Below, piece by piece: positions 55,543 through 64,000 of a DNA stretch of 64,000 nucleotides. The position numbers and the translations under genes were made by a program. Positions within the stretch are counted from its first letter, which is position 1. Each line of letters opens with the position of its first letter. Under the pieces are notes generated by a model. It was not told the DNA's origin. It worked only from the letters and a program-made list of their open reading frames with translations, and made no database searches. This DNA is from Heterohyrax brucei (Eukaryota > Chordata > Mammalia > Hyracoidea > Procaviidae): assembly GCA_028571685.1 (NCBI GenBank), contig CM053143.1, positions 140,712,829-140,776,828 on the forward strand, read 5' to 3'.

Positions 55543-55790
55543 GCTATTTTTGTTAAGTGTCATTGAGTTGGTTCCAACTCACAGAGACTATATCTCTGCA
55601 CAACAGAATGAAATAATGCCTGTGTTCCCATGCCCACAATCATTTTTGTGCTTAAGCCCATTGTTGGAGCCACTGTGTCAATCCACTTGTTGAGGATCTC
55701 CCTCTTTTTTGCTGACTCTCTACCAAGAACGATGTCCTTCCCCAAGGATTGATCCCTCCTGAAAGCATGCCCAAAGTAAGCATATATGGG
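55543..55790 (-). mobile_element. RTE LINE 3' end
   Basis: ttgttgctatttttgttaag, gtcattgagttggttccaac, caatcatttttgtgcttaag, cactgtgtcaatccacttgt, gatccctcctgaaagcatgc: the same 3' sequence order as at 7003-7230. 5'-truncated after about 250 bases. Confidence 0.85.
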
Positions 55791-55944
55791 GCTTCTTAAG
55801 AGTGAATCAAGATCAGTAACTCATGGTCTCAATGGCAAAACATTAAAAGTAGTTGGGTTTGACACAATGATGTGAGAGCAGTTGGTGCGAACTCAAAGAC
55901 TTTTCCAGTGGATTCAGCTATGTTCAAAGACTTATTAAGAGATA

Positions 55945-56200
55945 GAGATCAGGGAAGACTTTCTGTAAGAAGTAACATCTAAGCCAAGCTTGACGGATAA
56001 GTAGGAGTTAATCAGATGAAGAGGAGACAGAAAAGTGTTTTTGGCAATAGGAATAGCATATACAAAGGTCTGAAAACAGGAAAGTTCAGAACCAGCTGTA
56101 GCTTGAGTGTGAAGCAGAAAGTAGTGAGAGGTAAAGCTGAGTGGGTAAGCAAGGGGCAGATCAGGAAGGGGTTCATTAAGCATCTTCCCTGCCTTGTGAA
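55945..56200 (-). mobile_element. L2 fragment
   Basis: gggaagactttctgtaagaa, gtaacatctaagccaagctt, caaaggtctgaaaacaggaa and tcaggaaggggttcattaag resemble reversed L2. Frames at 56012-56443 on the minus strand are not credible as genes. Confidence 0.55.
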
Positions 56201-56423
56201 CAGAACCAGAACATCAGTGTTACAGCACATAGCATAGATCGGCAGCGGATATATGGCTCTCCCATATTGTAGCATAGGGTTCCCTCCACCCCCAGGATCC
56301 TGAGTAAAAAATGCTTTGTGACTGTCAGACACACATCCATTCAGGAAACCATCTGTTGAATGTAAAATGTAAATTTTATGTGTATTTCTTTGTATAAGTT
56401 TTTCATCAAGGTAGAAACAAAGC

Positions 56424-56587
56424 AACAAACCCATTGGCATCATGTTGATTCCAAATCACTGAGATCCTATAGGACAGGGTAGACCTGTCCCATACAGTTT
56501 CCAAGGAATGCCTGGCAGAATCAAACTGCCCCCCCGCCCCTTTGGCTAGCAGGTGTGTAGAATTTAACCACTCTGCTGCCAGAGTTT
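56424..56587 (-). mobile_element. AfroSINE, short form
   Basis: agcaacaaacccattggcat, ctataggacagggtagacct, gtttccaaggaatgcctggc, then a C-rich expansion (ccccccgcccc) and head atttaaccactctgctgcc. Confidence 0.85.
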
Positions 56588-56861
56588 CAGCTCATATAAA
56601 TGTGTTCCACAGTTCCTTCCCCTACAACTATTTTAGTAATGCTCTGCCTCTGGGCAAGATGTAGAGAACTGTCTTGCAATCTGATGATAATTACTGAGTA
56701 GACTACAAGTGACTTAATTCCTGTTCTATTAATTTTGAAATTGTGGTAGTTCTTACTAGTATTGGACTGAATTTTCCTTTGTTCTAATTGTAAAATAAGG
56801 GATTCAAAGCAACTGAATCATGTAAACAAGGTTTCAGGACACAGGCAACTAAAATGCTAAT

Positions 56862-57290
56862 TATAAGTTGTTGCTAGTTGCCCTCAAGTTGGCTGTGTCT
56901 CATGGTGACCACATGTCTAACAGTGTAATATGTTGTCCAGTCCTACACCATCTCCATGATTTTGGGTGCATTGCAGCCCATTGTTACAGCTGTGTCAGTT
57001 ACAGCTGTGTCAGTTCATCTTATTAAAGGTTTCTTTCATTTTCCTTGGCTTTCCCCTTTACCAAACAAGTTGTTTGATAAATGATGATCCCAGTCCTTGC
57101 TAGTAACTGGTCTTTTCTAATGGCATGTCCAAAGTGAGTCAAGGTCTAAAGAACCTTCCTGTTGCCTTTCTTCTAAGACTAACTTATTTGTTCTTTTGGC
57201 CACCCATGGTGTATTCAGTATTCTTCACCAACACCAGAAATGTGCTGTTGGCAATTTGTATGTAGTCCTTGTCAATACGTTAAGTAACAA
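56862..57290 (-). mobile_element. RTE LINE 3' end
   Basis: agttgttgctagttgccctc, catctccatgattttgggtg, ccagtccttgctagtaactg, atggcatgtccaaagtgagt, ccacccatggtgtattcagt: a further 3' RTE copy, of a subtype more diverged from those at 7003 and 55543. It contains a perfect 15-bp tandem duplication (ttacagctgtgtcag at 56984-56998 and 56999-57013). Confidence 0.75.
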
Positions 57291-58127
57291 GGATTTTATT
57301 TGCCAACATTCAGTCCAATGTAGAAAGGTCATCATATACTTTTGAAGGTAATAATTATTCAATTTCTTTAAAAATGAATTCCACATATTAGCCCTTTATT
57401 GCTAATTCAGGCTACCCTCAAGTTAAATTTCAGAAGAAAATTGTAGAAAGTGTGTGTTTGTTTAGATTTACAGAAAAGGATATGGCGGGTTTTTCCCCCA
57501 TAAGGTTTTTTTCCTTCACGACACCTTTCACTCCAGTCCTGTGCCTCAGGGCCTGTTGGAATGATCACAGTGGTCAGAAGGTGTCTTAGCCTAAACAGTA
57601 TTTAATAGCATCCCATGTCATTACTATTATTATTACAGAAAAACATTTGAAATAATACTTTCAAACATCACTGGTTTTTTGCTTATCACAGTCAGAATTC
57701 AGTGCTCGGTACATTTGCGAGTCCTTCACACGTGTTAGCAATGACTGAGTACCTCCTGTTTGTGGCACCCTGCCACAGTACAGTTCCTGCCTATGGAGAA
57801 GGTAGCCCTACACCCACAATTCTTTCTTCTAGCTCAGGACGAAGGGGCTGGTACTGGGCCAGTTGACAAAGGTGTCGGAAAAACCAGCTCTACCTATCTT
57901 TTGAAATTAATAGTCCCTTCATTTCAGGAATATGGGAAGGTACATTTGAAATGAGCAGGGAGGATTTAATCTCCCATCATTGAGAGGCAGGGAATGTGTG
58001 TTTATGCAAGATAATTACAACTTTCTCATCACGTAAATTGCTGGAAGGGATGCTACTAGATAAATTAATTCTTTCTTAACACTAACCATGCTTCCTTTTT
58101 CCTATTATTTTAGCAATATTGCAATAC
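57291..58127. other. Unassigned sequence
   Basis: A weak L2-like region near 57745-57800 (gagtacctcctgtttgtggc). No gene. Confidence 0.45.
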
Positions 58128-58235
58128 TTTGTGTCTCCTGAAAGGTCAGGGGCCGTTAAGTCCACACTGCAGTTCCATAGTGCCTAGCACATAGCAGGTC
58201 CATACTATGTACATATTTGATGAGTAACTGCTGAA
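58128..58235 (+). mobile_element. L2 3' end
   Basis: tgtctcctgaaaggtcaggg, agtgcctagcacatagcagg, tccatactatgtacatattt. Confidence 0.75.
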
Positions 58236-58304
58236 ATCTTACCCCTTCTTCAGTGTTAAGTGTTCTTTGGTGATCCTAGTCCTTGCTGATGACTGTGGCT
58301 TTCT

Positions 58305-58430
58305 TCATGCACTAGACCCAAATTCACCACTAACTAGCTAATGTGACCTAGGTGAAGTCAAATCTCTGTGCGTCTTCATGTACTCATCTAAGAAAGGATG
58401 GAGTTAGACTTTATCAACTCAGAAGTCCCA
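58305..58430 (+). mobile_element. MIR-type fragment
   Basis: aattcaccactaactagcta, atgtgacctaggtgaagtca, ttcatgtactcatctaagaa. Confidence 0.55.
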
Positions 58431-60337
58431 TGGATGGATACCGTTATCCTACCAGATATTTGAAAGAATGAGGTCCTCTAATAACAAAAAATATAAGAAA
58501 AATAATGTTATTACTACTCTTGACTGTCAGGCCAACCAAGACATTGTTTTAACTTTTAATTTTGTCTCACCTGAAAGGAGATTTTACCACCATCCTAAAG
58601 CCCAGTCTTCCAGGGAAGCAGCATAGAAAACCCGTAGGCAGAGTCTCACTCCTGCTGAAGTTGCAGCTTTGGCCCCCATACCTCATCTGACTGTTTATAC
58701 TGGTGAGAAGGATTACACTGTACTGGAGCCCTGGGTCTCTTCACTCAAGGCCTTTTTCAGAAGGAGTTAAAGGGACCTCCTCTCTCCAGGCCCAAACCCT
58801 AAGTATGGCCTTTTGATGCCTTATCATTCTTAAGGTCCAAGGGAAATGAGAAAAAGCAATCTCAGAGAGCCTTCCTCTGAAGGCTAGATCAGCACTTCCT
58901 ACTCTGTTCACTCCAGACTTGGTTCTACTCCAGAGTGGGCTCCATGCAAGGAGGAAACTTATCTTTCTGCACCTGCTCCCAAGAAGGGTAGGAGAACACA
59001 CCACAAAAGACTTTTGCCTGTTTTATTCCTGCCAGAACATTCCAGTTGCCCCTACAATCAAGGCCCACCTGTTTTCCCAAGGCCTCTTTTATTCCTTGAT
59101 CCAACTCCAGGGGACACCTTTACTGGGGAAAGAATGGGAGGAGGGAAGCCTGGAGTACCCTCCAAAAGCTGCGTATGGTACCAACAATAACAAGTGGCTG
59201 TACACAGACAAGGGTCCAGGGGGAGAGCTCTGAAAGGGGCTCAGGAGATGCAGTCCTAAATATGTCCATCATGGAGCAGGCATGTAGAGGTACCCTTGGT
59301 TTGGGGAAGGATGATCATGGCCCATAGCCAAACCTAGTCAATAGCTGGCCTGCAGTCATATATGTCCCTGAGTCAAGATATAAGTTAAACATCCAAAATG
59401 TGCCTGGTGACACTGCTCTTCTGTGTTCTTCAGATGCACACATGCAACCTAGAGGCCTGATTATGCTTCCAGTGAGTCACTTTTCCAGTAGAGGCATTCA
59501 GTGCAACCTCATCTTCTTCTCTTGGCCTGAGCCTTTGTGTTGGCTCCTGACCTTGCTCCGTCCCCACACAAGGCAGTTTCCTTGATTGGGAGAAGTAACA
59601 GATGTAGACAGCCTAATTTGTTCTTGGCAACATCTGCAACCTGGATTGCTATGAGGGTCAGGAGAATCATAAATAATTCACATGGTTCTGGTTTTCTGGG
59701 ATAAGATGGACCAAATTAGTTAGGATTTCATCTTGTTCTCCCTCTTTTCACTCCAAGCCCAGAGCACCCCAATAGCTGCATATCCCCTAAGCTAACAGCT
59801 TCCCTTTTATGCCTTACAAGGGCAAGGAAGAGGGGCTCTGTCCAAATGGAACACATTGAGATGGTATGTGAAGATGCTGTGATGCAGAAACTGGGAGAGC
59901 TTGAAAGCTGAAACATAAAACAGCATTTTTAAAAGGAGAAAGAACTCCAATGTGTTTCCAATATGCGCCGCAGAGGAAGGAGGGCTGGAGGCTCCAGTGA
60001 ACCCAGGGGGGTCAGCTCCAGCTGGAGGGTTTTTATCATGACTCTGTTATCGTCTGTGCATTGGATCTTCTAGATCTTTTTGGTCCAACTCTAGGAGACA
60101 GCGGGTCCTAATGGCTAGAAAGGCTTAGAATTGTCAACGCGATCCTGTGGCTCCTCTGTCTCTTTCAGCATTTAAAAATCAAAATAATGAGCCAGATCCC
60201 TGTCTGACTCAGGGATTGTAAACGTGTGAGGAAACTCTTCCACAATATGAAATGACCTGTTATTTAAGTATTTGGGGCTGTACAGTCTTGAAACTAGAGA
60301 TTGTGGAAGGAAATGACTCAAATCAGCTCTAAGATTT
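58431..60337. other. Unassigned sequence
   Basis: Almost 2 kb with no recognised gene or repeat. Frames of 87 and 104 codons overlap on opposite strands at 58741-59233 and cannot both be real; neither shows a domain. Confidence 0.45.
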
Positions 60338-60642
60338 CACAGCTGTCAGGTTGGCCCCCCACTCTTGGTGACCCCATGCACATAGGAATGAAACACTACC
60401 ACAGTCCTGCACCATCCCCATGATCAGTTACAGATTGGCTCATCGTGACCCACGGTGTTTTCCCTGGCTGGTTTTATCAGAAGTGTATCACTTGGTCTTT
60501 CTTCCTAGTCTGTCTTCATCTGGAACCGCTGCTGAAACCTGTTTAGCATCATAGCAACATAAAGTGCATGGACCAGAAATCTCACCCTGGTCTCCAACAT
60601 GGAAGGTGAGAATTCTACTGCTGAATCTCCTCTGCCTCCTAG
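60338..60642 (-). mobile_element. SINE with tRNA-Gly-like head and AfroSINE/RTE-like tail
   Basis: Read on the minus strand, the head (60642 to about 60566) resembles tRNA-Gly: a gattcagcagtagaattctc A-box side, the anticodon side near 60600, and a decayed B-box before the acceptor end at gtgcatg (plus strand 60564-60570). The tail end (60338-60400) reads ctgtcaggttggcccccc and ttggtgaccccatgcacata, the RTE/SINE tail. Middle words include aagtgtatcacttggtcttt and ctgctgaaacctgtttagca. A distinct third head type in this window. Confidence 0.7.
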
Positions 60643-61539
60643 ATGTTAGAGTGGTGACTAAAGGAGACCTGAATGCCAGTCTGCCCAGATCTGGCATCAG
60701 AGGAGAACCCAGCCCGGTCACTTCACTGTTATCAGCAGGGCCAGTCTTCCTGTCTGCCACCAGGGAGGCTCACTGGTTAGTTACAGACTCAGCCTTACTG
60801 GGTTGTAAAGCAGGGAGGGAATGGGGCAGCCTCAGCCTGCGTGCAGGGGAGACAGTAACAGCAGTGTACTCCACCTGGAATGCCACCAATGGTTCATTTA
60901 TACCCTCTCACCCTGTTGCCAGAGATGTCAAAACCCTTCCCACCCCTCCTTTGCCTTCTGGCACTCTCACTTTGTTCATTTCCTTGGAGATGAGGTCAAA
61001 CAACAAATTAGGTCCTCCGAGCAGGCTGTACTTAGCAGTTTTCAACATAGATTTGTTAGGAGAGGTTTGAAAGGAGGTTGAAGGATTTTAGATTATTTGT
61101 GAACTTTATTCTTCATTCTGTTTTACCAGAACTAGGCATGATTCTAAGTGCTGGTCAACAGAAATGACTTGATTCTTACTTTTAAGACTAGAAGACGCAA
61201 GGAAACACATTAGTTCTTCTATGGTATCAATTTTTTTCCTTCCTTGCAGTAGATGTTATTTAGAGGTAAATTAACTTCTTCAATGATGGATGCTCATGGT
61301 ATCATTAACACAGTAGAGATTTGTAATTTTTTTTTTAAATGATGATGGTCTTGGTAAGCATACTTCTTATATGATGCAGAAGCGCATACTTTCCTTCATT
61401 CCTGGTTTTGAGTTCTTTTTTTAATTTTTCATTGTAAACAATGAAGACAGAAACTAAGTCAGTATAAATTGTCCGAAGGGATCTCATAGCCACAAGGGAC
61501 TTTATTAGGCAACAGTGTGGTAGAGAACAGAGTGAAGGA
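60643..61539. other. Unassigned sequence
   Basis: The 168-codon plus-strand frame at 60564-61070 begins inside the SINE head above and has no domain, so it is not called a gene. Nothing else recognised. Confidence 0.5.
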
Positions 61540-61765
61540 AGGGGAAGAGGGCTGGAATCAGAGCCCAGGCCACACCACCACCTGAGGTTTCAGGGAGCAG
61601 GTGGCTGTTTGATGCCTCAGTTTACCCTGTGCTGAATGGGCCAGATGATCTGTAAGGCTCCTCACTGAACACTCAGTGGGTTTTCACAGATGGGAGGAAC
61701 TGATGCCAGAACTTGTCCAAGGTCAATACTAGCAGAGCCAGGAGAAGAATCCAGTTCTCTAGTTC
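61540..61765. mobile_element. Two MIR pieces, opposite strands
   Basis: 61540-61665 (plus): gggctggaatcagagcccag, gatgcctcagtttaccctgt. 61700-61765 (minus): ttgtccaaggtcaatactag, ccaggagaagaatccagttc. Confidence 0.55.
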
Positions 61766-62349
61766 CAAGTCCCTCTTTTTACATAATTTCAAGGCAAGCA
61801 GAGGGAGTGTAATATATTGGCTAAAAGTTAAAACTTTGCAGAAAACACAGAGAGGCAATGTGGGGTTAAAAAGGAGAATTCTTAAGGTTTGGTCACAGTC
61901 CACCAACATTTGTCCAGACTGCCTGGGCTCCCTGAGATGTAGCCCACTGTGATCCACAGCCCTTGGGGTATCTTCTCAGCACTCTCACACTGCTCAGCCC
62001 ACCAACCTGGAGATGCCCCAGGAGAGAGCTCCATCCTGACTTCTGGGGAATTGCTGCCTTGTACTGGAGCAGCCTCCAGTGCTGCCCTACTCCAAACCTA
62101 ATTGTGTCAAAGGTTGGCTCAGATTCAGGACTGGACGGTTAGGTGGAGGGCCAGGAAAGACACATTTATGCCCTTACTCCCTCACCATAGCACCACCAGC
62201 GAACAGGCAATTTGGGTCACCAGTCATCTTAGTGACATGCACAATTATCTTTCATGCTTCCTCCTGCTTCCAACTCTTTTTCTCAGGGTATGCCAAGTAC
62301 AAAGCAGCATATGAATAATTTTAGTTGGTTAAAAAAATAAATAAATGCC
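61766..62349. other. Unassigned sequence
   Basis: No feature recognised. Short overlapping frames on both strands. Confidence 0.5.
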
Positions 62350-62453
62350 TGTCCCATTGTTGAGTGCGACTGAGTCGATTTTGGCTTACAGAGATCCTCC
62401 ATGACAGAGTAGAACTGCCCCATAGGGTTTTCTAGGCTGTAATCTTTACAGGA

Positions 62454-63161
62454 AGACCTGGTGGTGTCGTGGTTAAGGGTTTGTCTGCTGTTTTAGTCAG
62501 CTAGGGCTGCTGTAACAGAAATACCACAGAGTGGATGGCTTTAACAGAGGAAGTTTTATTCTTACACAGTCCAGTAGGCTACAAGTCCAAATTCGGGACC
62601 TCTGCTCTAGGGGAAGGCTTTCCCCTTTGTCGGCTCTGGAGCAAAGTACAATATTGCGTTAGTCTTTGTCCAAGGAAAATCTTGGCACAAGAACCTCAGG
62701 TCTGAAGGACACGCTGTTCTCCCTGTGCTGCTTACTTGATGGTGTAAGATTCCCAATTCTCTGCCTGCTTCTCTTTCCTTTTGTCTCTTGCAGGATGGAA
62801 GGATTAAAGGTGGGGCAAGCCATACTGCAGGGAAACTCCCTTTACATTGCAGCAGGAAGGTAATCTTATATAAGGATTTACATTCCCACCTTAATCCTTT
62901 AACATACAGCATGGGAAAACCACAAAACAGAGGACAGTCACAAGATACTGGGAACCGTGGCCTGGCCACATGGCTACACATATTTTTGGGGGGACACAAT
63001 TCAATCCATGACAGCTGCTAAGCAAAGGATCAGCAGTTCAAATCTACAACCACCCCTTGGCAACCCTGTGAGGGCAGCTCTACTCTGTCCTTATAGGACT
63101 GAAATTAATTGAAATTGGCTTGACTGCATGCAGTAGGTTTGGTTTTGAGGGTGGGGAGGGT
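62454..63161 (+). mobile_element. AfroSINE short form (middle layer of nest)
   Basis: Two pieces: 62454-62488 (agacctggtggtgtcgtggt, A-box side) and 63019-63161 (aggatcagcagttcaaatct B-box, ctctactctgtccttatagg, tail ggcttgactgcatgcagtag). Opposite in orientation to the outer SINE. Split by the LTR. Confidence 0.88.
62489..63013 (-). mobile_element. Solo LTR, 525 bp (inner layer of nest)
   Basis: On the minus strand it begins tgtcatggattgaattgtg and ends ctaaaaca, the TG...CA ends of the LTR family at 5205-5674. The inverted poly(A) signal is at 62555-62560. Flanks tctgc (62484-62488) and gctgc (63014-63018) are a 5-bp duplication with one mismatch. The 130-codon minus frame at 62607-62999 lies wholly within it and is not a host gene. 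Confidence 0.88.
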
Positions 63162-63306
63162 TAATCTTTGCAGGAGAGGATTGCAGGTCTTTCTTGGCAG
63201 AGCTGCTGGGTGGGTTCATAGCACCAGCCTTTCGGTTAACAACTGGGCCCTTAACCATTGCACCACCAGAGCTCCTTAGGAAGGAAAACGATTTCAGCCT
63301 GTCTTA

Positions 63307-63474
63307 AACCCAAACAGAAACCAAACCCAGTGCTGCTGAGTTGATTCCAACTCATACAGCCTTATAGGTCAGAGCAGAACTGCCTCATAGGGTTTCCAAG
63401 GAGCGCCTGGGGCACTTGAACTGCTGACCTTTGGGTTAGCAGCTGTGGCACTTAACCACTATGCCACCAGGAAT
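63307..63474 (-). mobile_element. AfroSINE, short form
   Basis: aacccaaacagaaaccaaac, ctgctgagttgattccaact, gtttccaaggagcgcctggg, ggcacttaaccactatgcca. Starts about 30 bases after the nested cluster. Confidence 0.9.
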
Positions 63475-64000
63475 TCCCAATCTTACAGCCGTTTTATCAC
63501 TGTAGTTTGGAGACTTGGAGTGGAAATCCAGTCACATTGCCAGTTTTTTCTTGGGTTGCCTGGGGTGGCATTTTGTTTTCATCCAGCAATCCGTGGGTGC
63601 TGGCTCCTGGGCACCATCTCTGTTTCATCAGTGTTCTTAAAACCATTATTTTGAGGAGAAGTGCAGCATATATAAAAAATTACGTGGAACCAGTGAACAC
63701 ACTGGAGACCGAAACATAAAGCTGCTTTTAGGTGTGCGCCCAATGGAGCCACCAAGGTGTTCTGATGACTTGAATGCAGCACGGAAATAGAATGTCCAAT
63801 GAGAGGAAAGAAACATACTTTAGGAAAAGCTTCCACATACTTTTGAGAGTAGCTTGATAATTTATTCGCTGTGCAGACTGTGCATTTGTTAAATTTATAC
63901 CCTACCCCATTCCAAAAGGATTTGAGAGCACTTAGGGACAAATATTGGCAGCTTGAGCAATCTAGAATCAAAATTTCAATAGCAGAATGAATTCCTGGCT
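63475..64000. other. Unassigned sequence to window end
   Basis: No recognised repeat or gene. Frames on both strands at 63445-63971 overlap. Confidence 0.5.

Larger units (their letters stand above)
62440..63175. repeat. Target-site duplication of the inner SINE
   Basis: taatctttacagga at 62440-62453 and taatctttgcagga at 63162-63175, one mismatch in 14. Entry spans the outermost ends of the pair. Confidence 0.85.
62350..63276 (-). mobile_element. AfroSINE long form (outer layer of nest)
   Basis: Two pieces: 62350-62453 (tail gactgagtcgattttggctt, gagtagaactgccccatagg) and 63176-63276 (gcaggtctttcttggcagag, gtgggttcatagcaccagcc, cttaaccattgcaccaccag). The middle is occupied by a second SINE flanked by a 14-bp duplication. 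Confidence 0.88.

Noticed and set aside
56012-56443. A 143-codon minus-strand frame
   Set aside because: It overlaps an L2 fragment, competes with other frames there and runs into the tail of a SINE; no domain seen.
60564-61070. A 168-codon plus-strand frame, the longest in the window
   Set aside because: It starts inside the tRNA-Gly-like head of a SINE, has no domain, and a competing frame of 86 codons overlaps it. Stop depletion from local GC content explains it.
62607-62999. A 130-codon minus-strand frame
   Set aside because: It lies entirely within the solo LTR and is not supported as a gene.

Overview
The window is nuclear DNA from a placental mammal, almost certainly an afrotherian and most likely an elephant or close relative. 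The diagnostic signal is a dense population of tRNA-derived SINEs on both strands. Their 3' tail (read on the sense strand) carries the words gagtcgg, gactcgacgg and cagtgggtttgg, which is the hallmark of AfroSINE elements. Their RTE-type (BovB-like) LINE partner is present too. Ancient mammalian repeats (L1, L2, MIR, MLT1-type LTR, hAT and pogo-type fragments) fill in the background. Species assignment is inference from repeat content; I cannot exclude a hyrax or sirenian from the sequence alone.

I found no established protein-coding gene, rRNA, tRNA gene or CRISPR array. Nearly all reading frames are chance frames or lie inside repeats. The one single-copy-looking frame with coding character is 44491-44904 (137 codons, unrecognised). 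The window therefore reads as intergenic or deep intronic sequence.

Layout. 1-6600: an L1 3' end split by a mariner transposon that keeps both terminal repeats and its TA target duplication, an L2 block, SINEs, MIRs, and a solo LTR with a 5-bp target duplication. 7003-11131: two RTE LINEs in opposite orientation around an LTR fragment. 11395-14400: two related L1-end blocks 2.3 kb apart and a small pogo-like element. 14687-16310: an MLT1-type LTR and an older repeat broken by SINEs. 16311-21690: largely unassigned sequence with one MIR, SINE and L2. 21690-23455: L1 sequence. 24757-27411: a cluster of SINEs. 28690-36365: scattered SINEs, L2 and MIR, a (CA)n tract and an LTR-like repeat with an internal minisatellite. 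36366-44490: mostly unassigned, with one SINE nested in another. 44491-44904: the orphan frame. 46046-58430: scattered SINE, MIR, L2 and RTE fragments. 60338-60642: a SINE with a tRNA-Gly-like head. 62350-63276: a three-layer nest (SINE, SINE, LTR).

The elements do not form an operon or pathway. What connects them is a retrotransposition partnership: the RTE LINEs end in nearly the same 3' tail as the SINEs, consistent with RTE machinery having moved the SINEs. At least three SINE head types in this window share that tail. Nested insertions with target duplications give a relative chronology. Repeat boundaries were read by eye against remembered family patterns and may be off by tens of bases. 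No undescribed biological system could be demonstrated; the most useful leads are the orphan frame, the nested insertions and the tail-sharing SINE types.
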